Shown here: piece by piece, positions 1 through 13,119 of the stretch | Position numbering within the stretch: the first letter of the stretch is position 1 | How the letters are laid out: the number at the start of each line of letters is the position of its first letter | NCBI RefSeq assembly: GCF_018070345.1 | Contig: NZ_JAGPXX010000014.1 | Coordinates: 62,001-126,000, forward strand | DNA length: 64,000 bases | Origin: Streptomyces sp. F63 | GTDB taxonomy: Bacteria > Actinomycetota > Actinomycetes > Streptomycetales > Streptomycetaceae | Reading direction: 5' to 3' | The notes under the pieces: generated by a model | Database searches by the model: none | What the model was told of the DNA's origin: nothing | Seen by the model: the letters and a program-made list of their open reading frames with translations, nothing else | Position numbers and translations under genes: made by a program

Positions 1-1420
1 CGGGGCAGCCGCAGCCGCCGTGCGCGCGGATGTTGAGCGCGTCCGGCCGGTTGCTGTACCAGTCGAGGAGCCGGATCACGGGCCGGGTGCCCTCGGCCGC
101 GCGGACCTCCAGCCGGTCGCCCGGGCTCAGGTCGAAGTCGAGCTGTTCCTGGTAGGCGCCGCTGTGGGTGATCTCGATGACGCCCTCGGGGCCGGTGCCG
201 CCCTCCCGCCGGTCCTGCCGCCACCGCTCGTACGCGTCCATGATGCGCAGGAAGCTCTGGCCGGGCCCGACCCGGTAGACCTTCGCCGTCGCCGGGGTGT
301 CGCGGTCCCGGTCGTACTCGCCGCCGCCCAGGTCGTCACCGAAGGCGTAGTGGTAGCTCACCCACACCCCGCGCCGGGGCGCGGAGCGGGAGCCGAACGC
401 GATCCTGCCGAGCTCCGGGTCCACGGCCACCTGCCCGCGCCGCGGCCGGTAGCGCCAGTCCGTCAGGTCCGCCACGACGATGTCCGACAGCGGCACCGGC
501 TCCTCCCGGCCGTCCCGGTGGATCTCCAGGCTCTTGCCGGGCCCGTAGTAGTCGGCGAGCCGGTCCGCGAACTGCCGGCGCCGGATGTACGCCGGGACGT
601 TGTCGACGGCCGCGACGTGCGCGGCGGACGGCTCGGGCTCCGGCTTGGTCACCAGCCGGGTGTCGTTGCCGAGGATCGAGAAGGTGTAGAGGTTCCGGGC
701 CCGGTCGACGCAGTACGCGGGTGCGTCCGTCACCGGGTACGGCCGCAGCCGCCACACGAACAGGCCGACCCCGGCCGGGGTCAGGCCGCCCTGCCTGCGG
801 GCCGAGCCCGCGCGCCGGACGTCCGCGGAGCGCGCCACCGTGCCGAACGGGCCGCCCGCCAGGTCCAGTTCCGCGGAGTCCCGCAGATCGGCGCTCCGGC
901 CGCGGCCGGAACGCCGGGCGCGCACCGCCGCCGTCTCCGGCCCGTACAGCCGGACGGGCTGCAGGCCGGAGACGAGCCGGGAGAACTCCACGGCGCGCGC
1001 GGGCCAGCCGGCGACCGACTGCGCCAGCTCCTCCAGCAGCGGCAGCGTGCCCTTGCGGCGCCGGTTGGCGACCGTGGCGGCCACCTCCCGGCGCGGTGAG
1101 AGCGCCGCGGCCAGCCGCCGCCGGGAGAGGTCCGGCCGGCCGCCGTCCCCGGGGCCGGTGGCGAGCAGGTGTTCGTAGCCGGGCAGGGGGCGGTGGCCCA
1201 CCAGATCGCCGAGGTAGGGCAGCACCCACTCGGCGGCCGTCTCCACGAACCAGTCGTCGTATTGCTGTTCGACACCGCTGCGCACCAGGTCGACCTGTTC
1301 GGCGATCACCGCGAGCAGCGCGCGCAGCGGCTCACCGCCCGGCCCCTCGCCCTGCTCGGCGTCCCGCAGCCGGTGCCACTGCGGAAGGAGATCCGCGAGC
1401 CCGTCCGGTTCCCTGCTCAT
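1..1420 (-). CDS. eCIS baseplate tail protein I-like (partial)
   Basis: Last visible gene of the eCIS operon. The frame stays open from an ATG at 1420 to the window edge (about 473 codons), so its end lies outside. The N-terminus (MSREPDGLADLLPQ, then VEQQYDDWFVETAAEWVLPY and LVGHRPLPG) resembles phage P2 gpI and the tail-protein family that follows baseplate J proteins in phage-tail-like particles, where it joins the baseplate wedge to fibres. The ATG overlaps the stop of the preceding baseplate gene by 3-4 bases, implying translational coupling. The visible part ends in a Gly/Cys stretch (HGGCGCP). Family assignment rests on the N-terminal pattern and the position; the C-terminal half could carry additional domains. 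Confidence 0.75.
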   Translation of the reverse strand, partial: MSREPDGLADLLPQWHRLRDAEQGEGPGGEPLRALLAVIAEQVDLVRSGVEQQYDDWFVETAAEWVLPYLGDLVGHRPLPGYEHLLATGPGDGGRPDLSRRRLAAALSPRREVAATVANRRRKGTLPLLEELAQSVAGWPARAVEFSRLVSGLQPVRLYGPETAAVRARRSGRGRSADLRDSAELDLAGGPFGTVARSADVRRAGSARRQGGLTPAGVGLFVWRLRPYPVTDAPAYCVDRARNLYTFSILGNDTRLVTKPEPEPSAAHVAAVDNVPAYIRRRQFADRLADYYGPGKSLEIHRDGREEPVPLSDIVVADLTDWRYRPRRGQVAVDPELGRIAFGSRSAPRRGVWVSYHYAFGDDLGGGEYDRDRDTPATAKVYRVGPGQSFLRIMDAYERWRQDRREGGTGPEGVIEITHSGAYQEQLDFDLSPGDRLEVRAAEGTRPVIRLLDWYSNRPDALNIRAHGGCGCP

Positions 1421-4400
1421 CGGGTGACCTCCGTAAGAATCAGCGTGTCCGGGACCTCGGGTGACAGCAGCGCCAGCTGGGCGGGGCGCACGCCGCGGAA
1501 GACGAGCACCGAGCGGCCCCTCGGCAGCCGCCCGACGCCGCCGATGTCCGGGTTGAGGCGCAGCAGTTCGGCCAGGGAGATGCCGTGGCGGGCGGCGACC
1601 TCGGTGAGGGTCTCGCCCGCCTCGGCCGTCACCCGGTACGTCGTCTCGTCGTACTCGGCCTGCCGGGCGGGCACCACGGGCCGCGGCACGCCGGGGTCCG
1701 CCGGGGGCGCCGGGGTGTCCGGTCCGGCGGTGGTGACGGGCACGCCGGTGAAGACGTCCACGTCCAGGTGGGCGACGCCGGGCACGGTGTGGGCCGTGGC
1801 CAGCACCTCGGAGAGCAGCGCCGGCTGCCCCAGCTCGCGGCCGGGGTAGCCGAGCCGGCGCAGCAGGGCCTGCCGCAGCCGGGGTTCGACGGTCTCCCAG
1901 GAGTGGTCCGGCGCCACCTTCACCTGCGCCGCCAGCAGCAGCACGACCAGCTCCCGCACGTCGACGCGGACGGGCAGTCGCGGGTCGCCGTGCTCGGCGA
2001 GCGCCGAGCGCAGCGCCCGCAGGGTGTCCGAGTCGGGGCCGATGGGTACGTCGTCCACCCCGGCCACGGTCACCTGGACCACCCGGCGCCGCCCGTCGAA
2101 GAGTTCGCGGGCGGAGGCCCGGCCGATGCCGGCGCGGGAGCGGGCGAAGTCCTCGTAGTCCGGGAGGGAGACCAGCCGGTCCAGCGCGGAGACCGCCAGC
2201 GGGACGGTGCGGCGGGTGAGGCCCGGCCCGTCGCCCGCCGCGCCGCCGGTGGCGGGCAGCGGGTTGGTGACACCGGTGACGCCGAGGGGACGGGTGACGG
2301 CCTGGGTGACGCGGCCCGCGGGAAGGTTGGCCGGCACCTCCGTGCCGCCGGGCCCCTCCGTGCCGTGGCGGTAGCGGGCGCGGACGTTGTCGTGCCCGGT
2401 GGGCAGCCGCGCGCCGTTCACCCCGTCCCCGAACGTCACCGCCGGACGGCCGTCCGCGCCGGCGCCCAGCACGTAGACGCGTTCGCGCGGGCCGCGTCCG
2501 GCGAGGCTGTCCACCCGGTGCCACAGCAGCCCGTCCACCCGCACCTCCAGGGCCGGTACGGCCCCCAGCGCGTTGCCGGAGGGCAGCCAGGTGAGCGGGG
2601 CGCGCCAGAGCGTGAACGTCTGGTTGGCGCGGGTGGTGTCGCCGCTGCCGATGGGCTCGTCGCGGCTCTCGCCGTGCGACGCGGGCACGACGTTGCCCAG
2701 CACGCGGACGGTGTCGCGGTGGTAGCGGTGGGCCAGATCGGCGGTGAGCGTCAGCACCGTGTGGACGTGGTCGCCGGGCAGCTCCGGATCGAGCCGCTGC
2801 TCGACGTCGGCGATCACCGCGAGCTCGGTGGCGCGCAGCCCGGCGACGCCGGGGATGTCGCTGCGCTCCCCGGTGACGACGATGCGGCGGCCTGGGGCCA
2901 GCCCGTCGTGCAGATCGCCGAGTTCGAGTTCGTTGCCGTGCACGTCCTCGCCCAGCGGCTCGTCCGCCATCCGCAGCGGCTCGCCGCCCGCGTGCACCGT
3001 GGTGTCCCGGATGTGCGAGAGCAGCACGTCCTGGTCGTCCAGCCACGGGTCGGCGAGCGTGAGTTCGGTGCCGCGCCCGGTGATGCCGTAGTTGGCGTAC
3101 GCGACGGTGCGCACGGCCGTGACCCGGGTGATGACGCGGCGGAGCGCCGGGTCGCCCGGGATCTCGTCCGGGGTGCCCTTGCGGGGGCGCTCGACGGCGA
3201 CCCAGCTGCCGACCGTGAGGGAGTCGTGCACGGTGTCGAGCGGCAGCACGCAGCGGTTGGGCGCCGAGGGGACGGTGGCGATACCGATCTCCACGCTGTG
3301 CTGCTCGCTGGCCGTGGAACGGCGGACGTAGATCTCGTAGCCGCCGACGGTCTCCTGCCGGCGCTCGCCGGGCGCGAGCCGCCAGTCGTGGCTGCCGCCG
3401 TCCGCGACGGACACATGGATGGTGCCGTCCTCGGCCGGGCGGGACACGAACAGCGTCCGCTCCGGCAGGTCCGCCAGCAACTGGGCGGTCACGCCCGGCT
3501 CCTGCGGCTCCGTGCCGGACGCCGTCCGCCGGCCGGTGCGGCCGCTCTCCTGCCCCTGGGGGCTCTGGGCGGAGAGGACGACCGTGCCGGGGCCCAGGTC
3601 GAACGTCAGCTCGTTCGGGAGGTTCTCGCTGCGCTGCCAGGAGGCGTCCAGCTGGGCGTGGACGAACTCCGCCTTCACGGGCACCTTGCCGGCCGTGTCG
3701 AACACGACGCGCATGGTGGTCAGCGCGGAGCCGGTCAGCGGCCAGTCGGACTGCCGGATGATCCGGCCGCGCTCGTCCTGCACGGGCTTGAGCGGGGCCG
3801 TGGCCCCGAACGGCGCGGCCGTCACCCGCATCGCCAGCAGATCGCGCAGCACGGCGGGGCCGGGTACGGGGACGGCGGCGGCCGTCCCCGTGGCGGCGGC
3901 GGCCGGAGTGGCGCTGCGCCAGGCCGCGTACAGGTCGCCGCCGTCCAGCCGCGGGTCCAGCGCGGTCAGCAGCCGGGCGCCGAAGCCCGACTCCGGGCCG
4001 AAGAGGCTCCGGGGGTCGCGGGCGGCCGCGGTGGCGCGGGGGGCGGCCGGCGGGCGGACGGGGTGCGAGCGGAGGGCGGGGAGCAGCGCCCCGAGCGTGC
4101 GGAGGGCGGCCGGGGCCTGTGCGCCCTGCCCGGGGCTGTGCCGGTTTCCCGCGCCGGGCGGGGCGGCCGGGGCTGTCGCGCGTCCGCCGCGGTCCGTGCC
4201 GTCCGTGCGGTCCGTGCCGTCCGTGCCGTCCGTGCGGTCCGTGCGGTCCGCGGTGCCCCTTTCCCTCTCCGGCTCCCTCTCCGGCTCCGGCTCCAGGACG
4301 CGTCCGTCGAAGGCGGCGTCCTCGGCGGCCGAGCGGCCCGGGCCCAGTTCGACCGCCCGTTCCCGCAGCTCGGCCAGCACGGCCGCCAGCCGCTCGAACC

Positions 4401-5555
4401 AGGCGGCCACGTGCTCGTACGGCCCGGCGATGATCTCCGCCTCGGCCAGCCGGTCGAGGGGCTCCGCCAGCCGGTGCGCGAACTCCTCGGGTGAGGTGAT
4501 GCCGTCCAGGTCCTCGCGGAGCGGAGCCAGCACCCGTGCGTCGAAGTCCTCGACCAGCCGGCTGACCGGGCGCGGATTCGGGTGCTCCGGGCTCGGCTCC
4601 GCCGGCTCCTCCGGGTCTTCCGGGCCGGCCGGTTCCGTGATCCACCGGCGGAGTTCGGTCAGCAGCTCGAACAGGCTCGGCGGCGCCGACCGCGGCAGGG
4701 CGACCGCCGTCACGCCGTCCTCCCGGTCGACGCGCAGCCGCGCGACCGGCAGCAGCAGCCGCTGCCCGGCGCCCGGTGCCCCGCTCCCGTCCCCGCCCGT
4801 GCCGCCGCCCCCGCCTCCGCCTCCGCCGAAGAGGAACAGCAGCCGGTCACCGAGGTGCAGACCGGTGTCCGTCCCGGCGACGTACAGCTCGGAGCGCCGG
4901 GCCAGATCCTCCGGGGTCAGCAGGGCCGGGCGGCGGCGCCGCACTCCCAGCTCGTTCCAGGACCGGCGGGCGGTCAGCTCCTCGTCCGTCTCGAAGGTGT
5001 GCGGCTCCTCCTGCGACACGGCGGGCACGCTGTGGCTGCGCGCGCCGCGCGGGATCAGCACGGGGATGTCCTCCCCGGAGCGCGGGTCGCGGTCCACCGT
5101 GTACGCGAGATGCGTGTCCGCGGCGATCCCGGGCCGCGGCCGGTGGCCCACCAGCCGGCCCAGCAGCGCCAGGGAGTGCTGCTCGCGGGCGGTGCGCAGA
5201 TAGCCCTCGTCGGCGATCCGCTCGGAGTGGAACGTCAGCAGGTCGCCGAGGACGGCCCAGGCGTCCAGCAGGGCGACCGCCGGATCGTCCGGGGTGCGGA
5301 CGGTCAGCCGGCGCAGCGCCGGATAGGCGGGTGAGGCGAGCCGGTCGAGCATGGCGGCCAGGAAGGAGCCGTACTCGCCGACCCGGTAGTCGAGGGCCGG
5401 GCGGCCCGGTGGATTGTGCACGGCGGCCGCCGCGCGGCGCTCGTCGTGCCCGCCGCTGCCACAGCCGCTGCCACATCCGCTGTCGCAGCCGCAGCCGCAG
5501 CCGCCGTTCGCGCCGCAGCCGCGGCCCGTGGTGGTCGTGTCGGTCGGTTCGATGG

Positions 5556-5559
<4 letters not shown>
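1417..5559 (-). CDS. eCIS baseplate J-type protein with C-terminal LysM
   Basis: Large baseplate wedge protein (about 1380 aa), second of two adjacent J-type proteins (Afp11/Afp12 position). The GTG start at 5559 overlaps the previous stop (GTGA). Residues about 12-37 are extraordinarily Cys/Gly-rich (seven Cys in CGC/SGCGSGCGSGG patterns), followed by VGEYGSFLAAMLDRLASPAY and an ALLDAWAVLGDLLTFHSERI helix typical of putative baseplate assembly proteins (TIGR02243-like). An Asp/Thr/Gly repeat (DRTDGTDGTD) sits near 4200-4250. A beta-rich core and a gpJ-like stretch near 2050-2200 follow. The last ~70 residues (ETLTEVAARHGISLAELL, then LNPDIGGVGRLPRGRSVLVF) look like a LysM fold. In assembled eCIS these proteins encircle the spike. 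Role inferred from family and position. Confidence 0.85.
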
Positions 5560-9328
<3,769 letters not shown>

Positions 9329-9332
<4 letters not shown>

Positions 9333-9724
9333 GCGGCGCCCCTCCCCTCGAACACGTCCTCGCGGCGGTCCGCGGTGGCGCGCACCACGTACCGCAGATG
9401 GACGCGGACGACGCTCTCCTCGCTCTCCACGTCCACGTCCTCCACCTCGATCAGATCCCCCAGCCAGCGCTGCAGCGCGGCCTGTACGGACAGCTCCAGC
9501 GCGGACGCCAGTTCGGGGCTGCTGGGGGTGAACACCAGATCGAGCAGCCCGCAGCCGAAGTCGGGGCGCATCACGCGCTCGCCCGGGCTGGTGAACAGCA
9601 ACTGCTCGATCAGATCGCGCACATGGTCGTCGTACGACGCGGCGCGGGCCGTGCGCCCCCGGCCGTCGATCCGGAACGGGAACGCGATGTCCTTCCGCGC
9701 GGTCCCCGCCGTCCTCGCCCTCAT
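9329..9724 (-). CDS. eCIS gp25-like baseplate wedge protein
   Basis: A 131-aa protein of the T4 gp25/GPW family (Afp9 equivalent). Visible family hallmarks: KDIAFPFRIDGRGR at the N-terminus, HVRDLIEQLLFTSPGERVMRP and DFGCGLLDLVF (the usual R-P-x-F-G-C/S-G-L signature), then helices and a final beta strand EESVVRVHLRYVV. Gp25 contacts the first sheath ring and serves as its polymerisation platform. The ATG at 9724 overlaps the PAAR gene stop (ATGA) and the stop overlaps the next start, so translation is coupled on both sides. Confidence 0.93.
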
Positions 9725-10170
9725 CGGCACTCCACCCCTCGCTGTGCGGTTCCGGGTCCCGGGCCGGCCACGACCGGCGCGCCCTGCGGGAGCAGGGCGT
9801 CGCTGAGGCACTGCGCCCCCGCGGCCGCGGTGTCCAGCAGCACCGGCGCCCCGTCGACGGTCACGGCGCCCCGGCAGCCGCCGCCCGCGCTCCAGCGGAC
9901 GCTGGTGCACGGCGAGGGCCGGCCGTCGACGATGTGCCCGCAGCCGCTGACCGTGTGGACGTCCGCCGCGGTCATCAGCGGCAGCCCGTCCAGCCGCACC
10001 GCGGACGCGGCGTACGCCCCCGAGCCGGCGGCGGAGGCGGCCGCGACCCGGCCGCCGTGCGGGCAGCGCAGCTCCGCCCCCGTGTGGACGGGGCTCCCGG
10101 GACGCCCGTGGCCGCCGCTCCCGTGATCCCACCGGCCCCCGCGGCCCCCGCTTCCGTAACTCCTGGACAC
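9721..10170 (-). CDS. eCIS PAAR-like spike tip protein
   Basis: A 149-aa Gly/Ala-rich protein with the PAAR/DUF4280 pattern: CPHGGRVA, then LMTAADVHTVSGC, DGRPSPCTSVRW and PVVAG-type strands. PAAR proteins cap the trimeric spike as a sharp zinc-bound cone; several Cys and His here could bind metal. GTG start at 10170 is preceded by a good ribosome binding site (GGAGGGA). It sits between the OB-fold spike gene and gp25, the same order as Afp8-Afp10-Afp9-type loci. The N-terminal 25 residues are a Gly/Ser/Arg-rich extension. Sequence similarity is modest; position makes the call. Confidence 0.8.
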   Translation of the reverse strand: MSRSYGSGGRGGRWDHGSGGHGRPGSPVHTGAELRCPHGGRVAAASAAGSGAYAASAVRLDGLPLMTAADVHTVSGCGHIVDGRPSPCTSVRWSAGGGCRGAVTVDGAPVLLDTAAAGAQCLSDALLPQGAPVVAGPGPGTAQRGVECR

Positions 10171-10192
10171 GACGTCCCTCCCCGTTCTTCTG

Positions 10193-10738
10193 CTAGCTCT
10201 TCTTGGGCACGGTCAGCCGGCCCTCGTTGACGTCCACCTGATCGCCGTCGAGGACGATCGACGTCCCCGCACCGCTGTTGATCTGCACCCCGGCGTTGTT
10301 GATCCGGATGAACGCGCCCCCCGGCGCCTGCAGCAGAATCCCGCCGTCCGGGGAGTCGTGGAGCACGATCCTGTGGTGGCTCCGGTTCTCGATGACCACG
10401 GGTTCGGCGCCCGTCCGGGCCGCGGCCCGTGCGTCCGGGGGCAGTTCGCTCTCGTCGCCGTACCAGCAGCCCGTCCAGACCGGGAAACTCGCGTCCCCCT
10501 GCTCGAACTCGATCCACACCCCGGCCCCCTCCCCGGGGACCACGTACTGGCCGGCCTGCGGGCCGGTGAACGGGAAGCAGGGCATGGCCCAGGTGGACGG
10601 CTCGTCCCCGAGCACGTCCGGCACGAGCGCCGTGATCCGGCCGATCCGCAACGGGTCGTCGTTGTCCACCACCCGGCCGCGGAACTTGCCGAGATAGCGG
10701 TTGTTGGGTCCTGGTCCTGGTCCTGCTGCTGGCGCCAT
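10193..10738 (-). CDS. eCIS spike OB-fold protein (gpV / VgrG C-terminal part)
   Basis: A 181-aa protein corresponding to phage baseplate assembly protein V and the gp5-OB plus beta-helix part of VgrG. The OB-fold is visible as RYLGKFRGRVVDNDDPLRIG, RITALVPDVLG, then WAMPCFPFTGPQAGQY and VWIEFEQGDASFPVWTGCWY. The rest (VVIENRSHHRIVLHDS, GAFIRINNAGVQINSG) is the repetitive strand pattern of a spike beta-helix. It trimerises under the hub and carries the PAAR tip. In Afp/Pvc the hub and this part are one protein (Afp8); here they are two genes. An N-terminal Pro/Gly stretch precedes the fold. Confidence 0.9.
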   Translation of the reverse strand: MAPAAGPGPGPNNRYLGKFRGRVVDNDDPLRIGRITALVPDVLGDEPSTWAMPCFPFTGPQAGQYVVPGEGAGVWIEFEQGDASFPVWTGCWYGDESELPPDARAAARTGAEPVVIENRSHHRIVLHDSPDGGILLQAPGGAFIRINNAGVQINSGAGTSIVLDGDQVDVNEGRLTVPKKS

Positions 10739-10799
10739 CGTGTGCTTCTCCAGGTTCCTGTGGCTGCCCGGTCCCGGGTCTCCGGCTCCCGGTCTCCGG

Positions 10800-11942
10800 T
10801 CACGGACGGACGGTGTCGCTCAGCGCGACGAGGCCCTCCCGCGAGAGGGTGAAGTTCTGCTGGTACGAGCCGGGCCGGAGGTTGTGGGTCACGCTGCTGA
10901 CGTAGTAGTCGCCGTCGTACGTCAGCCCGGCGCCCCGCACCCCGACCAGCTCGCGCGGCCGGAGGATGTAGCCGTGCCGGTTGACGTCCAGTTGCCCCGA
11001 GCCGGAGATCGCGTCGGCGGAGGTCGCGGCCCGCGCCAGCGTCTCGGCGCGCGCCTGCTCGGGGCTGAACTTCGCGGTGCCGGTCAGCTTGCGGCGCTTC
11101 AGCGCCGGACTGGCCCGCCGGCCCAGGGGCGGGCGGAGCGGGCTGATGTCGGGCTGGGGGAGCAGCGGCGCCCGCCGGGTCACCGGGTCCAGCACCCGCG
11201 CCTGCGGCTCCTCGCGGGCGGTGCCGTCATAGGCGAAGGTGAGCTGGTCAACGGTGGAGTTGACGTCCATGTTGACGTTGAGCGCGTGCTGCCGCTGCCC
11301 GACCCGCTTCTGCGGGCCGAAGTAGGCGGTCGAATAGCCGGGCGTCGGACCGGGTTCGAGATAGAAGACGTAACCGTTGGCCTGCGCCAGCTCGTTGAGG
11401 TACGCCAGGTCGGTGCCGGTCTGGTACTCGACGCGGAGCTGGGCGCGCGGCGGCTGCTCGATCTGCTCCCGGACGACGTACGGCTGGATGCCGTAGTCCT
11501 CGTAGCCGCGCAGGATGCGGGCGGCACGGGCGGAGGGCGCGAGGTTGGGGTAGCGCTCGGTGCGCTCCTCCAGATCCATGAGGAGGCTCAGGTCCTCCCC
11601 GGTGACGGTCAGCGTGGTCTGCCCCGGCTGGTTGCTCGCCCCGACCTCCTGCCGCACGATCAGCCCGTCGAGCAGGACCCGCGGGGTGCCGCGCACGGAG
11701 GCGGTGACGATGACCCGGGTGCGCGGGTCGAAGTAGCCGTCGGGGAGCAGCCGTTGGATGATCGCGCCGCGCTTGGTGAGGTCGAACGCGATCTGGAAAC
11801 CGCTGCGTTCGCCCGCCGTGCTGGTGATCTGCACGGAGAGCAGGGCCTCGGACACCTCGTACGGCACCGGGCGGACCAGCTTCGGCCCCATGTGCACGGT
11901 GAGGTGGACCGGGCCGCCGCCGACCGGCTCTTCGTCAGCCAC
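10800..11942 (-). CDS. eCIS spike hub protein (phage late control D / gp27-like)
   Basis: A 380-aa hub protein. The N-terminal half of the VgrG/gpD family is visible: PYEVSEALLSVQITSTAGER, SGFQIAFDLTKRGAIIQRLL, DGLIVRQEVGASNQPGQTTL and a LSLLMDLEERTERYPNLA segment, then the YLNELAQANGYVFYLEPGP signature typical of late control D proteins. The C-terminus has DGDYYVSSVTHNLRPGSYQQ. The hub couples the tube to the spike. GTG start at 11942 overlaps the LysM gene stop by 8 bp. The spike tip domains are encoded separately by the next gene. Confidence 0.92.
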   Translation of the reverse strand: MADEEPVGGGPVHLTVHMGPKLVRPVPYEVSEALLSVQITSTAGERSGFQIAFDLTKRGAIIQRLLPDGYFDPRTRVIVTASVRGTPRVLLDGLIVRQEVGASNQPGQTTLTVTGEDLSLLMDLEERTERYPNLAPSARAARILRGYEDYGIQPYVVREQIEQPPRAQLRVEYQTGTDLAYLNELAQANGYVFYLEPGPTPGYSTAYFGPQKRVGQRQHALNVNMDVNSTVDQLTFAYDGTAREEPQARVLDPVTRRAPLLPQPDISPLRPPLGRRASPALKRRKLTGTAKFSPEQARAETLARAATSADAISGSGQLDVNRHGYILRPRELVGVRGAGLTYDGDYYVSSVTHNLRPGSYQQNFTLSREGLVALSDTVRP

Positions 11943-12363
11943 GGCCGCCGCCTCCCGCCGCTCCGCGCCCCGGCGCGCCGCCGGAGGCGCCGCTGCCCGG
12001 TGTGGTGAAGGCGCCCGGCATCGGGATGGCGATCTCCCGCCCCGGCTCGGCGGTCAGCTCGCGCGGATCGAGGACGGGATTGTCGTCGGCGATCCGCCAC
12101 CACTGGCCCGGGTCGCCGAAGTAGCGCTGGGCGAGGTGGTCGGGGCGTTCGCCGGCGCCGACGGTGTGCGGGGCGGTGTCGCCGTCGTCCCCGGACCCGT
12201 CCTCGTCCGGCAGCGGGGGGAGCAACCGGCGCTTGGCGTAACGGACTTCGGTGCCGTCGGGGAAGCAGTACGCCCCGATCTCGGCGTCGTGGTACCGGCT
12301 GCCGCGCGGATACGGATGCGCTCCGGGGATCGCGTCCAGCGCGCTGTCATACGGCTCGATCAT
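11935..12363 (-). CDS. eCIS LysM-domain baseplate protein
   Basis: A 142-aa protein with a LysM-like segment: HTVGAGERPDHLAQRYFGD, WWRIADDNPVLDPRELT and GREIAIP. It matches the C-terminal LysM half of Afp7, whose N-terminal tube-like half is the preceding gene here, so Afp7 is split. In phage tails such proteins (gp53-like) staple baseplate wedges together around the hub. The N-terminal 60 residues include YRYHDAEIGAYCFPDGTEV-like beta strands conserved in eCIS clusters. ATG at 12363 lies 4 nt after the upstream stop. The C-terminus is a Gly/Ala tail that overlaps the hub gene. Confidence 0.85.
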   Translation of the reverse strand: MIEPYDSALDAIPGAHPYPRGSRYHDAEIGAYCFPDGTEVRYAKRRLLPPLPDEDGSGDDGDTAPHTVGAGERPDHLAQRYFGDPGQWWRIADDNPVLDPRELTAEPGREIAIPMPGAFTTPGSGASGGAPGRGAAGGGGRG

Positions 12364-12367
12364 GGTG

Positions 12368-13078
12368 TTACGCCCTCCCCATGCGTGTGGACGCCGCCCG
12401 GGCCCCCATGCCGATGTCGGCTCCCGTGAGCCCGAGCGAACCGAGCGCCCCGGACCGGACGGTCCCGGCCAGCCGCTCCTTCTGCGCCAAATGCGCGAGA
12501 TACAGCTCGGCCCCGCGGTGCCCGGCCGGCAGATCGCTGACAGTGAGCACCTTCAGCCCGATGGAGAGCGAGGCCCGTATCGGATTGAGATTGACGTCGA
12601 ACGCGGATTCGTTGACGGACAGCTCGGTCAGCCGAACGGGCATGACGCGCTTGCTGCCCCAGGTGAAGAGGGTCAGCGGCATCTCGATCGGACTGATCTC
12701 GATGGTGCCCTTCTTCGACAGGCGTGCGTTCTCCCGCAGTTGGGCGGTGGTCGGCTGCACCAGCATTTCCAGGGTGGCGAGCTGCGGGTGAATGCCGTCC
12801 GGCGCCGCGATCTCGAACTGGTCGGTCGCGTCGATCTCGGCGGTGAACTTCCAGGTCTCCTCCGCCGGCCCCTTGAGGCGGAGGGCCTCATTGCGATCCC
12901 CTCCACTGCCTCCGCCGCCGGCGTCACCGGTCCCCCCGGCGGCCTGCGGCGCGATGGAGCGCTCCAGGCTGTCGGGGTTGAACTGCAGCACGATGATGCG
13001 CTGCGGGGTGCCGCGCTCGGGGTCGACGATGACGATGCCGGAGCGGATGGGCTTGGGGATGTCTGCGTAGCGGGTCAT
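12368..13078 (-). CDS. eCIS tube-initiator protein (CIS_tube, Afp7 N-terminal type)
   Basis: A 236-aa protein of the contractile injection system tube-protein family that sits between hub and first tube ring. Recognisable features are the RIIVLQFNPDSLERSIAPQ motif near the N-terminus, WKFTAEIDATDQFEIA, GIHPQLATLEMLVQP and a RLTELSVNESAFDVNLNPIR strand pair. The ATG at 13078 was chosen over a longer frame to 13117 because it has a well-spaced GAGGA site and matches the usual MTRY start. A Gly/Ser/Asp loop (residues about 55-65) is inserted after the N-terminal motif. It is followed closely by the LysM gene with which it forms a split Afp7. Confidence 0.88.
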   Translation of the reverse strand: MTRYADIPKPIRSGIVIVDPERGTPQRIIVLQFNPDSLERSIAPQAAGGTGDAGGGGSGGDRNEALRLKGPAEETWKFTAEIDATDQFEIAAPDGIHPQLATLEMLVQPTTAQLRENARLSKKGTIEISPIEMPLTLFTWGSKRVMPVRLTELSVNESAFDVNLNPIRASLSIGLKVLTVSDLPAGHRGAELYLAHLAQKERLAGTVRSGALGSLGLTGADIGMGARAASTRMGRA

Positions 13079-13119
13079 TTCGTCCTCTGCTGGCTTACCG
13101 GGAGATGGCGGCGCCACCC

